From Plazaster borealis (lineage: Eukaryota; Echinodermata; Asteroidea; Forcipulatida; Labidiasteridae): 64,000 nt of DNA. This document shows, one piece after another, positions 45,406 to 57,545 of the stretch. The notes beneath the pieces were generated by a model. It searched no databases. It was not told the origin of the DNA and saw nothing but the letters and a program-made list of their open reading frames with translations. The position numbers were made by a program, and so were the translations under genes. The stretch spans positions 2,388,318 through 2,452,317 of the forward strand of contig CM037462.1 of assembly GCA_021014325.1 (NCBI GenBank), read 5' to 3'. Within the stretch, counting starts at the first letter, position 1; every line of letters begins with the position of its first letter.

Positions 45406-45734
45406 TATAGACCATGTAACCCGTGACAACACATGTTTACAGAAGAGCCACAGAGTCTGGACTTCCTGCAGGCACGATTTGTACATAGCCCAATGGAAGC
45501 AAACATTAAATCTTATTTTTTTATGGAGATTGCACTGTCTGATTTTTACCAACTTTTGATATGAAGAAAGGGGGCACATCTAAAAACTTGTTCAGCTGTT
45601 ACTTTTGTAATGGGGAAATTGTGACACAATGTAAATTTTCTCATTATGACCAACAAAATATCTTGCCTGCCAGAAAGGCCCTAGAATGAACAAGGTCACT
45701 CTTTTTGTATAAACAAAAGGTTACATTGTCTATA
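45406..45734 (+). mobile_element. Family K element, uninterrupted copy
   Basis: Inverted ends TATAGACCATGTAAC and GGTTACATTGTCTATA, about 329 bases. It shows what the K element at 18257 looked like before L was inserted. No coding capacity. Confidence 0.8.
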
Positions 45735-47390
45735 TGCAGTTAAATAATTGAATACTTCTTATAAACAATACGTATATTAACATAGTTATCCTGGATAACT
45801 TTTCACTCTAATGTAAGTGTAATTTCCGCATCTAGTCAAACCATCTTCGTCATACAAAGTTAGCAGAAATAATTAAAGATAAATATTTTTCAGTAATAAC
45901 TTAGACATCATAAAACCTTAAAATAATAATAACACATCTTGCAATAATCTTTGGCTGTTGTACATTATGATCTTCAAAGAGCCAACCAATGAAAACTATG
46001 AAACTCTTTTCCTGACTGTCACCATTTTGTTGAGGGAAAACCAAATAGGGTTATACCCCAGTCTTTGTTTTAGTGCTAATGGATTCCCAAGTAAACAAAG
46101 TGCATCACTCAACCTGTGCAAACTCTGCTCTGATTGCACCACATTTAAAAAATGTGTGCAGCACAAACAAATCTGCTGATCCTATCATAAAGAATCAAAA
46201 TAGTTCAACTTCTACTCCAGCAAAGTTCATGGAGGGTCAGCGATATAGGTCTTAAAACAAATACAATTGAAAAGAATTATACATCTATCATATTTCTACA
46301 CTGCATCTTTAAACTAAATTGTTTTTGTGTTATTATCATTATTTATTTCAGTTGGGCATTTTCAATCCTGGGGCATTTGGGTAATCTATGACTGCCATTC
46401 AATAACCTTGCACGGCACAGACTCCTAACTATTTATTGCATGGAGACTGGAGAAAGGTGGATATTTTCTCTTTCCAATTTTCTAAAAAGGGGGCTATAGC
46501 CTGCTGGCTATTACACGCAATCATTATGGAAGGTTTTTTGTGTCCGTGGTAAGTGTGTGTGTGTGTGTCCCGGACAAAACAGTCTTTGATTTTTTTAAGG
46601 TATAAATTTAACTTGCACATTACAGCTTCGGGGGAACCCACAGGGGAAGATAGTCAGTAATTTGTCAAGTTGTAGTTTGATTCTAACCCGTTAAGGGAAT
46701 TCAGATGGATAAGAGAAAAACGCGATGGGAGTTTATTCAGTGAATAGTGTTGATAAAAACATATCTATAATGGTTAGGAGTGGAGCAAACAGGACTGTGT
46801 TTGTGCAAGGAGGAGGAATTGTGACAAATTAAATTATGTCCCTTTGAAGCAGAATTTGTATAGTTAGGAACAGCATTCTTTTTTTTCTTCTTCTTCCACG
46901 GTTGACACTTTCTTCTAAGATTAGGAGGCAAAACATGCTCACAGTGTTACATTTTCAAGAATTTTAAAATCGTGTCAATGTCAGAGGTATTGGAATTGAA
47001 GGCCTTCGACGGGCCACAGTGTTAAAGTAAACTTGTTTAATTCCGGGCATTTGCCTCCGCTTTTTGTTTCTTAAAAAAAATATATACAAAAATATAATTG
47101 TTGTTAATGTCAGTGTTTGTATGTGTTTATAATGCCGAATTAATAATACTAATAATAATGTCATCAAGGAATTTCTTTTTAATTATTACAAAACATGCAA
47201 ACATATGCAAAACTAACACATTTATGCAAAAATGTTAGACTTATAAGGCAGAAAACAAACAGCAGGGAGTTAAATGTTCAGAAATCATACAAAAACACGA
47301 ACATTTGCTAGCATTACAGGTCCAGCGAGATCAATCTTCCCCAGGTCTGTTTTTGTAAACAGGGTTGTACAAAGGACAATACTATGCAAG
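45735..47390. other. Unassigned AT-rich sequence
   Basis: Contains (GT)n at about 46554-46568 and no supported gene or repeat family. Confidence 0.4.
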
Positions 47391-47522
47391 TCTCGCACGT
47401 ATTCGAACATTGGGACCTATTAAAGTGCACGGGCTGTTTCCTTCACATGTTAATGCAATTATGTGCGTGGGACCAAAGTGGTTCAAAAAAATGTTTGAAT
47501 ACGCGCGAGGCTTGCACGGTCT
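47391..47522. mobile_element. Family E palindromic MITE
   Basis: TATGCAAGTCTCGCACGTATT at left (first 20 bases visible), right end TACGCGCGAGGCTTGCACGG; inner GGGACC and GGGACCAAAGTGG. Two bases from a B-prime element. Confidence 0.85.
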
Positions 47523-47524
47523 CA

Positions 47525-47906
47525 TAAAGGGAGGGTATACCTTTGGTAATTACTCCAACAAAATTATGAGCATACAAACTTACTTGATAAAGAGCACTGG
47601 AGAGCTGTTGATGTTTTGAAACATTGTTAGAAACGACCCCCTTTGAAGTAATGTAGTTTTAGAGAAAGAGGTAATTTATTACCTCAAAATCTGAGAAGGG
47701 CTTCATGCCTAAAGACTTTCTCGGGCATCTGAAAGCACACACTTCTATGCAACAAGGTTGTTTTTTTGTGTCATTATTTTCTTGCAACTTCAATGACCAA
47801 TTGAGCCTAAAACTTTAAACAGATTTGTTATATTATGCATATGTTGGGATACACCAAGTGAGGATACTGGTCTTTGACAATTACCAAAGGTATACCCTGC
47901 CTTTAA
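47525..47906 (-). mobile_element. B-prime TTAA MITE
   Basis: Left end AGGGAGGGTATACCTTTGG (TTAA mutated to ATAA), right end CCAAAGGTATACCCTGCC then TTAA at 47903-47906. Central hairpin GAGAAGGGC and GACTTTCTC. Confidence 0.85.
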
Positions 47907-48099
47907 GGGGGTGTTCCTGGAGAACAAAACTTCATTTTAGCTTGTCATCCAGGGGTGAGACAGGACATTTTGTGACATGGTGTGTAACTGTTTCTTGAAC
48001 AATGATCTTTCTCCATTTAATATTATGGTTGTGTGCACTGCTGAAAACTTTGACAGATTTGCTGAAGGATTTAAGAAAGTTATTTTACAAAATCAGAAT

Positions 48100-48212
48100 T
48101 ATTATTGTATATTTCTGGTAATGAAACCAAGGATGCCTCATAAGTGAACTTAATCACTGTAGCTCGCAAGCCTGTGGAAACCTGTAAACAAGGGTGCTTG
48201 CTATGTAATCAT
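48100..48212 (-). mobile_element. SINE 3' fragment
   Basis: Minus strand matches the 3' region of 25531-25912: TTGTTTACAGGTTTCC, CTACAGTGATTAAG, CCTTGGTTTCATTACCAG. Head and body absent. Confidence 0.8.
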
Positions 48213-49481
48213 ATGAAATGTTAGTCATAAGCAATGGTGTACCTTCCCTTTGAAAAAGCCACTCAAAACCCATCTGGTGAAGCTCTTCTTCATTATAAAT
48301 TTCAAACATTTTCCAGGAAACTTAAATGTTGTAATATTACATTGCAGACCGAGGAATCGGCTATCAAATAGTATTTTCCATTTATTGAAAGAGCAAAAGG
48401 GTCAATGAATGCATTGTAATTTTTGAATTAATCTGTAGGCCCCCACACATGCCCAGGGAAGGAAAACAACCAACGCTGAAAAACGGGGTTTGCCTGCCCC
48501 ACTTTAAGAAAAAAAATATGCAAATGAATCCCTAGGGGGTAGGGCACCTGTCATAATGATTGGCAGGTGGTTCCCCAGGGGGGTGTGCCCCAAATTCCTC
48601 CTGGGGGTCTGGTAGAGAGAGAGGGAGAGTGGGGAGAGGGGGAGAGGAGACTGCTACATATTGCATGAGCAATCCCTCACTATAATTATAAGTTGTGTGT
48701 TGATTGGTAGCCGATAGCGATCTGCATAGGGAGTGAGGGTAGGACCAGTCCTAGACACGCAACATACACCCTCCGGGGATGCGCGACACAGAATTATTCC
48801 CTCTTCTCTGGGAGCAATCAATTTTCATTTATCACGTTTGGATGGTCGAGGTGTTGCTGGCATCATCCATATATAGGGTTTTTATTTCTAGGGCATGGAA
48901 ACCATGGAATGGATGGATACCGGGGAAATAGGAAGTAGCTTAAACAGGCAATCACCATCTTTGTTCACAGTACCATGAGAACAAACTCTTAATAAAATAC
49001 TCTCAATTTTAAAGATAGGCTTGCAGAATTTCTCAGACAATTGTATCTTTCCTGTTGTTATCAGAGATTGCAATAAACTGAACAGAGTACCGGTAAGTTA
49101 ACATCTGGCACCTTTGTTCCTTTCAATGCAACGTCTTTTCAGAATGAGTTTACCGACTAAGTACCACAATGAACAACAAGATTCATCCAACCATTGGTTT
49201 GAATGAGCTCCAAGGAATGACCATCCACGTGATTCTTTTAGGTCAAAGCAACACAAAACAATGGATGAGGTCATCTACTATCACACAGCACAGAACTATG
49301 ACTTGGCGGAGCCTAAAATAACTGGCCCTTTGAACCTCGCATTGTCCTCTAGTACCTCCTGAACTCCCTGGTGTTTCAAATCAGAAAAACTACTTCTTCC
49401 TTTTTTCACTAATCGATAACTATTACTTCTATCAAGAAAATTACACCAGTTCAATGAAGACATATGAATACTGTCATCCAT
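48213..49481. other. Unassigned sequence; possible regulatory region
   Basis: 48470-48860 is complex, with an octamer ATGCAAAT at 48518-48525, GA-rich low complexity at about 48615-48650, and no repeat family. No exon seen. Confidence 0.35.
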
Positions 49482-50316
49482 CCTGGTTGAAGTTATAAGT
49501 AATGACTATTGCCTTCCAGCCTCAGTTTCCTTCCAGCCTCAGTTTGGTTGAAGTCATAAGTAATGACTATTGCCTTCCAGCCTCAGTTTCCTTCCAGCCT
49601 CAGTTTGGTTGCAGTCATAAGTAATGACTTTTGCCATCCAGCCTCAGTTTGGTTGAAGTCATAAGTAATGACTTTTGCCATCCAGCCTCAGTTTGGTTAA
49701 AGTCATAAGTAATGACTATTGCCTTCCAGCCTCAGTTTGGTTGAGGTCATAAGTATTGACTATTGCCTTCCAGCCTCAGTTTGGTTGAGGTCATAAGTAA
49801 TTACTATTGCCTTCCAGCCTCAGTTTGGTTGAAGTCATAAGTAATGACTATTGCCTTCCAGCCTCAGTTTGGTTGAAGTCATAAGTAATGACAATTGACT
49901 TCCAGCCTCAGTTTGGTTGAAATCATCAGTAATGACTATTGCCTTCCAGCCTCAGTTTGGTTGAAGTCATCAGTAATGACAAATGCCATCCAGCCTCAGT
50001 TTGGTTGAAGTCATAAGTAATGACTTTTGCCATCCAGCCTCAGTTTGGTTGAAGTCATAAGTAATGACTATTGCCTTCCAGCCTCAGTTTGGTTGAAGTC
50101 ATAAGTAATGACTATTGCCATCCAGCCTCAGTTTGGTTGAAGTCATAAGTAATGACTTTTGCCTTCCAGCCTCAGTTTGGTTGAAGTCATAAGTAATGAC
50201 TTTTGCCTTCCAGCCTCAGTTTGGTTGAAGTCATAAGTAATGACTATTGCCTCCCAGCCTCACTTTGGTTGAAGTCATAAGTAATGACTATTGCTTTCCA
50301 GCCTCAGTTCGGTTGT
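49482..50316 (+). repeat. 44-base minisatellite, about 19 units
   Basis: Unit TTGGTTGAAGTCATAAG, TAATGACTATTGCC, TTCCAGCCTCAGT; period 44 measured at 50041-50085. GTCATAAGTAATGAC inside each unit is almost self-complementary. Units differ by single bases (CTATTG or CTTTTG; CATCC or CTTCC), and the first units carry an extra TTCCTTCCAGCCTCAG. Confidence 0.95.
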
Positions 50317-52138
50317 GTGGATTTGTAGAAGAAAAAAAGATGGCTGCAGTAAGGTGAACATTTTTTTGGGGAAAGCATTGATGTTTGAACCTTAATTGTG
50401 TCTTGTCTCATCTTTTAAGTCCACCTTTTAATTGACTGCGCTAAATAATGGAAGTACCTGTTCTTAAATAGAGTAACTTAGACTATATTCTATTACACTA
50501 AAAGCACAGTGATCAAATAAAAAGCCGTTTCAGGAATACCTTCACCTGAGGCAAGACGAGCACACAGCATGCAGTAATGTAAACGTCTCTGGATTCATTC
50601 TACAGATAGAGGACATTGCATCCAAAGTCTTTTTTTTTCTTCATAAGAAGGAATAATCGACAGATCTGTCGTTATTGAATTCAGTCTTGTGACCAAATTA
50701 AAGAGAACAATGGTTCAGGAAAGAGTGTTATACAATTCTCCTGATAGTGTGAAAGTCCTTGCTCTGTGGCGAAGATAACCCATTAAATATCACACCAAAA
50801 TATAGAATATACAATAATGACAAGCTTTCTTTTGTGTTTATTACAAGATTGGTTGCTAAATCTCAAGAGCCAAGACATCACTTCTGATGGTAAAACTTTT
50901 CAGGGTGATTTTAACAGAATTTTGTTCGGAAGTTATTGCATTCAAATTGCCATTCCCTGGATGCAATGGGACACACATTACAATATGAATTGTTGATGAT
51001 GACCTCAAAAAGATTTTTAAAGGTCACATTCAAGATATTTAACTCTTTCACACGTTGTAAAACAAAAAATAAAAGATCGCACGGCCACACAGTTTTCAGA
51101 ATGGGAAAGAGGACTCTTGAGGGTGCTATTGTGACCTGTTTTTTTGGAGGGGTTGCCATTTGCAAAAAAACCGAGTACCGGTACACAATTAATGTGTCCA
51201 TATGATCAATTTATCACTAAAACAAATGTTGCATGAAAGGGTTAAAGGTCACATTCAAAATAAAGGGCACAGATTCTCTGAAGACCTACCAGCTTATCTT
51301 GTGCTAGTCTCATTATCAGCCACTTTATAAACTCCCTGACACTTTTGCTAGTCTGATTACAAGCCTCTCGGTGAACTCCTTGACTCAGCTGCTCTTTAAA
51401 GCAACCCTCCCAAGGCTCTCGCTGATGCTGGGGGGTTAAAGTAAGGGAGGGGGGGGGGTCCCACACCATGACTGGGTTATACAGCCAGCAATCAATTTCT
51501 TAGAGACACTATTAGGCAAGGCTGAGGGATGAACATGTCCCTGTGTCATTTCCCTCTGTCAATGAGCTAGCATCAGGTCATAACTGATGTTATTCCCAGA
51601 GCAGCCCTTCAGGACCGACCAACTGGCTTGCACTAGGTGAAAGGCAATGGTCATTAACTCTGGGTCACCGGCCCTGCTCATCACAAGACCACTGCGGTGA
51701 TTGATTTTCAGCGATAGACAGATCTTCTGGCTGACTGGCTGGAATATGTTTTTTCTGACCAGAAATTTTTATTTCAGTGAACCGTTTGATGGACACCATC
51801 AAGTATATGAAACTCTTGTTTCCTGGATTGTTTTAACATTGAATTTTAATGGAATATTTAGGGCCTATGAAAATCATGCAATTACAGATGTATACAGATG
51901 TATAAATGATATAATTATAAATAAACATTATATATACATTAAACCATGTTTTGTTTTACTCTTACCTTGTTTTGTTTTCCCCCAGACATAATTTAAAAGA
52001 GAAAACTATCTCCCTTTTTAACTGTATGAAAATATAGTGCCAGGGTTTAGATAATAGATTTGTGTTTCACATAAAATATTATATTTTGCTTAAACATCAA
52101 TTGGTTTTTTCTGTTTGCTCATTTGGCGCCATTTTTGT
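50317..52138. other. Unassigned sequence
   Basis: Overlapping frames of 96 (minus) and 89 (plus) codons at 50911-51205 show no recognisable product. G10 at 51449-51458. Confidence 0.4.
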
Positions 52139-52505
52139 TTAACGGGTCTGTATACAATTGGTAATGACTCTGAAAATTAATGACAAGACAAACTTTCTTG
52201 GTAAGAAGTACAACAGCTTTGGATAGTATAATGCATTTTTCGAATTACTGCGGTTTTGGAAAATATATCACTTTTTATCCCCAAAAATTTGAATCTGAGA
52301 AGTATCGTTTCTCAGATTGTGTATTCCATTTGCAGATTATTCTTCCTGCGTGGACATAACCGCTCCAGATTTTCGGCAATATCTCAAAAATGCTACCACC
52401 TTTTAAAATGAAATTTTCACAGGTTAGTTTTATGGTGTATATCTACAACTGTAGGATTGAAACAAACAGTGGGTTCCAATTACCAAACATATACTATCCC
52501 TTTAA
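52139..52505 (+). mobile_element. Family C TTAA MITE
   Basis: TTAA at 52139-52142 and 52502-52505. CGGGTCTGTATACAATTGG at the left; CCAAACATATACTATCCC at the right. Central hairpin AATCTGAGAAG...CTTTCTCAGATT-like (ATCGTTTCTCAGATT). Best copy of the family. Confidence 0.9.
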
Positions 52506-53667
52506 ACTGATTTCATTAATGACAAATGAATGCAATAATTGAGAACCGAACTGCAATTTATGCATTAGATTCACAATTCTGCGATTTTTTAGTCGTTTAA
52601 CGACAACCATTTGTGCATATTTATAGACCTCTCTGGTATGCAAAGAGCAAGGGGTGTTGAATGTCTCAAAACCACTGGACCAAATCTGATGGAAATTTCA
52701 CAGCTCAAAGAAATTAAATTGTGGATCTTATTTCTGCAAAAAAGCTAACTCTAGATACAGTATTTGATGAACTTGTCTATAAAAACAACCGGGGGTTATG
52801 GCCACTCATCAGTATGCTGAAAGTCATGTGGCAGAAGGTATCCCCACCAAATGCTGCCGTACTTGAACCACTCCTGTCCTCTTGTACAGAAATATACCCC
52901 CTCCCCTAAATTCCTCTAAAGAATTCCAGAGATTCCAAGAACACAATGAAGACACAATAGGAGGGGGGGTTACACCATGCCACATATCGAGCACCAAATG
53001 CAAAAATAGAAAAGGACAAATATTTCATTTCATCATTTCATCATTCATAAAGTAATCTACATAAACACAACAACAAAAGTACATAATAGATCTCCTGAGT
53101 ATAACTTTGTGGGGGGGGTTTAGTCCAATGGAGCACATGGATCCATTTAAGTTTAATTTCTATTCAAATTGGCCTCGGGGTGGGGGGGGGGGTTCTCAAT
53201 CAACTCCCTACTGAAATACCGCCCCGACCGACTGAAAATCTGTGCCTTTTTTTCACATGATCGTAAACAAGATCTTGATTCCTGTAGCGCTGACTAATGA
53301 TGGTAATTTGGCAAGACCCCGGTGAGCTATCAATATGATAGAGTTGCCCGAGGGTCTGAATTAAATCCAATAGGATATAGTGCAGTAATCACAGACAAGT
53401 CCAGTTGCAATTCAGAAATGGAAATTTTCAAATATAAAGAGATGTTATCCCATCGCATGAGATATATAACGTAGCAAACCAACACTAGAACAGTCAAAAA
53501 AATGAACAATTCCTTCAAACAGCTCATTTCTTTGTTGATGTATGTAGCAAAAAGGGACGGTTTTGTCAGGATTTTTCCCCCAGAGTTGCCTAAAGTTGAC
53601 AGAATCATAATTAAGATGATTACAGCGCCTTTATAAAAATGTTGAGTTGTTAAAATGGGTGTGTGTG
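52506..53667. other. Unassigned sequence
   Basis: G8 at 53111-53118 and G11 at 53182-53192. The 122-codon minus frame 53330-53698 is hydrophobic in parts but unrecognised and overlaps the next duplication. Confidence 0.4.
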
Positions 53668-53995
53668 GATGGGTATACACATTAAAATCGGGGACCAATT
53701 ACACAGAGACAATAGGGTCCCCAGTTGGGGAAAGGTCCCCAGTTGGAGAGCGTGTACAAAACCAATGGGAGCTGTTGCTAAAAAGTTAAGAGTTTAAAAA
53801 AAAACCAGGGACAATAGGAGGTCCTAGGTAGGTATACACATTCAAACTGTGGACCTATAACAAGAGGACAATAGGGTTCCCAGTTGGGTAAAGGTCCCCA
53901 GTTGGAAAGTGTGTACAAAACCAAGGAGCTGTTGCCAAAAAGTTTAAGTACAAACAAAAGAGGGACAATAGAAGGTCCCCGATTGCAGGTGTTTA
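53668..53995 (+). repeat. Tandem duplication, two units of about 160 bases
   Basis: Each unit has GGTATACACATT, GGACAATAGGGT, AAAGGTCCCCAGTTGGA, GTGTACAAAACCAA and GGGACAATAG. Within each unit CCCCAGTTGGGG-type text is itself doubled. The open frames of 133 and 141 codons here come from this repeat. Confidence 0.85.
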
Positions 53996-54569
53996 CACAC
54001 GCCAACTTACAGGGTACTTTTAACAATGGAACAATGCTACCCCACAAGGTTTTCTTTGTTCTAGTGTTACACCAACAAAAAAATTTCTTCAGAAAAGGGA
54101 ATAATAGAACAACAATGGAAGTACCCATAACTGCCATATATGTTAGGTTGTCTGTGTGTGTGTGTGCGGTTTTTCTCAATAGTCTGTATAAAGGATTTGA
54201 GACTAAACTAAATGTCCCAGTTCAGCCCCTGCACCCTGTGCTAAACAATTGTAAAATGAAGATAGCTTTAAATGTGATATCTGAAAGTGTTTGTTTTCTC
54301 ATCTCATGATTGGTAGTAGCTTTTCAATGACCCTGTATAAAGACCCAGGCAATAATAAACCCACAACAAACTGCGATAAATTTCCATTATTTTTGCATTA
54401 TGCAAATATGTAGCTGCATTGCCTGTGGTTGTAAGCAAGACATAGCATAAAGATTTATGATTACTTTGTCTTTAAGATTTCCACTTTTTTCTTTTTTTTC
54501 TTTCTTTTTTGATGAGAGATTGTCCAACATCACAAGGCCGGACAGTCACTTCAAGGTGAGGGCTACACT
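53996..54569. other. Unassigned sequence
   Basis: (GT)n at about 54152-54165; TTTGCATTATGCAAAT near 54401-54418 contains an octamer-like site. No gene. Confidence 0.4.
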
Positions 54570-54870
54570 TAACTGATTTGAGCTATTGACCCAAATCAAC
54601 TGCCACCAGGGGCACGTTGCCACCTATTCCTGTGGCTGAAACAGGGTAACCCCCCTTCACAGTCCGTATTAGGATGTAGGCAGGGGTATCATCCACTAGG
54701 AGCCTGGCTGGTAGAACAGAATGCACTACCTTACTAACTTTTTATGAAGCAATTATGGTTAAGTGCCTTGCTCAAGGGCACAAGTGTCATGACCGGTTAT
54801 CGAACCAACACTCTGCTGCTGACAACACCAGAGTTTGAGTCTGTTGAACTAGACCGCTCGGCCACGACAC
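54570..54870 (-). mobile_element. tRNA-Leu-derived SINE, type III tail
   Basis: Minus strand GTGTCGTGGCCGAGCGGT head at 54870, box B near GGTTCGATAACC, then GGATGATACCCCTGCC. Matches 730-1052 along its length. Confidence 0.8.
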
Positions 54871-54984
54871 ATATTCCAGCAGTTGATGCACATAATGGGC
54901 AGTCATCAGACGTATTTATGGGTAAATTCTTTTTTTCAAAAAAGTACCTCGTAGTCAGTAATCTGTTGCCTACTGATGAAATTT

Positions 54985-55205
54985 TATCCTGCCATTTTGT
55001 GGAGTCAAAAATTTGGTTCTACAAAATGGCGTACCGTGCTAGTTCACGAAGTAAAATGAAAAACACCCAATTTCAAGGCATATTTGTGTTGATCATTATA
55101 TTCTACTTTTTAAACATCTTTCCAACCATATTCGTTTCATAACAAACGCTGTCAAACGCTTTTTATAGCCCAAAGCGCCCAATCCAAGGCAATGTGTCCC
55201 TTTAA
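54985..55205. mobile_element. Family D MITE, right half
   Basis: GCCATTTTGTGGAGT, ACAAAATGGCGTACCGTG, GGCATATTTGTGTTGATC and CCAATCCAAGGCAATGTG, ending TTAA at 55202-55205. The left arm is lost. Confidence 0.8.
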
Positions 55206-56601
55206 TACAGGAAGAAATTATTTCACTTGATACTGAAAAAAAATGTTTGTGCAATCGTAAATGTAATGAATAATTTTCTTCCAGCTCTCACATCTCCGTT
55301 TTGTTGTTCGCATAAAATGTTAAATATCCATCAATTTCAACCAATGATTTACAATTTCCGGTGATATACTATAGTCTCATTCCTAATTCTTGAGCAATAA
55401 TCTAAGGAGTCAAATTTAACAGTAGTTACATGTTATGCCATCACCTTAGTCAAACACATCCAACTTGATACCCCCTCTAGGGTGTGTAATTACACAGGCA
55501 GGCTAATATCATCAAAGGTGTAGATCCCGCTGGTTTCTATGCATAAGAATCAACTCCACGCCGTCTTCATTAAATTAGAAATTAGCACTTGAAAGTCAAT
55601 GACCCTACCATCAAATCTGAGATGATTTCGAAGAGGATGGGAGCTTGAACGGAGAATGGTCTAAACTGCTCAAGGAATAATTGGAGATATTGGGAGACGA
55701 TGCTTCCCAAGATGTTCATAATAACCTTCCATGTTCAACCAAATTTGAAACAGACAAACAAAATGTATTAATGTTATCGTCTGCTCAGGACTATAAATAA
55801 GGTCATTGGTGTAATTTGCATGATTTCATCAAATTATCTTGGCATATTTTGAAGCTCCTGGTAAATGGGATTTATTGATCAAGAGCGGTCATCAACGTAT
55901 TTGTTTAGCAAAAAGAAACATTCATTTTCTAAATATTGTAATTGCCCAATATTTTATTTCTATTTTAAATTTAATTTACATTACTTATTTGTGATGTCAC
56001 TCTTTGTAAACTGAATATGTTTAGTCTCCGGACTTGTTGTTTGGCATTTTTCATCAAAAATAAGTAATGAAAGTTAAAATAAAATAGAGATGAAACATTC
56101 GGCAATTACAATTAAAAATTAAAAAAAGAGAAACCTCTCTCTCTCTCAAAAAAAAAAAGAGAGAGGAAAACAAAACAATAGCGGGGAAACAAACGAGGTT
56201 GGAAAAAATTTAAATCAAGAAAAAGCTGAAGACAAGAATTATGTACAATTAGTTGGGGGCTGCATTGAAAAAGCTAATCATACAAGGAATGGAAGACTGT
56301 ATTATGTGGAAGTTCTGGTTTGGGGAATATTCATTTGCTGACAATTTCTAAGGTTACGACAAGATGAACAACAATAAACTGAACTAGATCTGTCAGAAAA
56401 TGTAACATCTATTGCAATTATAGTAAATTTATTGCAATGGTACCAAGTTGTAAATAACAGACAAACAGTTTGCAGCATTAATTAAAAAGGGGCTGGTGAT
56501 TTAAGAGATATCCATTAAAATCTGACAAACACAAGTTCAAAACCATTCCAATCTTTTCCTGAATCGTCCCAATACTTGATTACTAAGATCACTGCTTACA
56601 T
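55206..56601. other. Unassigned AT-rich sequence
   Basis: A CT/GA hairpin at about 56134-56165 (CTCTCTCTCTC, A11, GAGAGAGG). No gene or repeat family. Confidence 0.4.
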
Positions 56602-57256
56602 TTCAATGATTTACAAACAAGACCTGGTAAGTACGCATCTTCCAAAAACCCTAAATTACTATTTCTATGTCTATAAGACATTCCTCTGTACTCTTAAGAA
56701 CTCTTTCAAAGAGTATCTTTTCTCCCAATAATATATGTAGCATATAGTTTTATCCTTTTGATTTGTTCTCCAGAGTTGCCATCCAATGATTTACAAACAA
56801 GACCTGGTGAAGTAAACATCTTCCACAAACCCTAAATTACTATTTCTATGTCTATAAAGATGTTCATCTGGACTCTTAAGAACTCTTTCAGAGTATCTTA
56901 TCTTCCAATAATATGTAGCATATAGTTTTATCCTTTTGATTTGTTCTCCAGAGTTGCCATCCAATGATTTACAAACAAGACCTGGTGGAGTTAACATATT
57001 CCAAAAACCCTAAATTACTCTTTCTATGTCTATAAAGACATTCCTCACATGGACTCTTAACAACTCTTTCAAAGTGTATCTTTTCTCCCAATAGTATGTA
57101 GTATAGTTTTATCCTCTTGGTTTATTCTCCAGAGTTGCCATCCAATGGTTTACAAACAAGACCTGGTGAAGTAAACATCTTCCACAAACCCTAAATTACT
57201 AGTTCTATGTCTATTAAGACATTCCTCTAATGGACTCTTAAGAACTCTTTCAAAGA
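56602..57256 (+). repeat. Satellite-like array, 3.6 units of about 180 bases
   Basis: Units start at about 56602, 56783, 56961 and 57142 with CCAATGATTTACAAACAAG, followed by CCCTAAATTACT, TTTCTATGTCTATAA, GGACTCTTAAGAACTC and GTTCTCCAGAGTTGCCAT. The last unit stops after AACTCTTTCAAAGAG, where the tRNA-like repeat begins. Confidence 0.95.
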
Positions 57257-57545
57257 GATAAATTGAGATTTGAACCTGCAACCTCCGGGTTAACATGCCG
57301 GCACTCTACCAACTGAGCTATCTAGCCCTTATGTTGGCGGTCTCCCTATTTTATCAGTATCTTTGTTCGGGGATGCCAGTCAGAAGCTATTCAACCTGTA
57401 ACTGCTGTATAGCCAGGGATCACACCCAAGTTTTTGATACAACCTGGGAAGCGGCAGCAGAGGGATCACCTTAAGGGGATGCAACTTTTATTTCAAATAT
57501 CAAGAACCCCACAGGGAAACTGACTGAGTAAATTTGAAATATTTT
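57257..57545 (-). mobile_element. tRNA-like repeat, uninterrupted body
   Basis: Minus strand: body from about 57545 (ACTCAGTCAGTTTCCC, TTAAGGTGATCCCTCTGCTG, CTTCCCAGGTTGTATC, GGCTATACAGCAGTTACAGG), then a tRNA-like unit with AGCTCAGTTGGTAGAG, loop ATGTTAA (GTT) and box B GCAGGTTCAAATC. It serves as the pre-insertion reference for 9410-10200. Confidence 0.8.

Noticed and set aside
49482..50316. CRISPR-like repeat array
   Set aside because: Units are contiguous 44-base tandem repeats without unique spacers, in eukaryotic DNA.
53884..54309. 141-codon open frame, the longest in the window
   Set aside because: It begins inside a tandem duplication and the opposite strand is also open (133 codons); explained by repeat composition.
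54744..55142. 132-codon plus-strand frame
   Set aside because: Runs from a SINE into half of a family D MITE; a fusion of repeats by chance.
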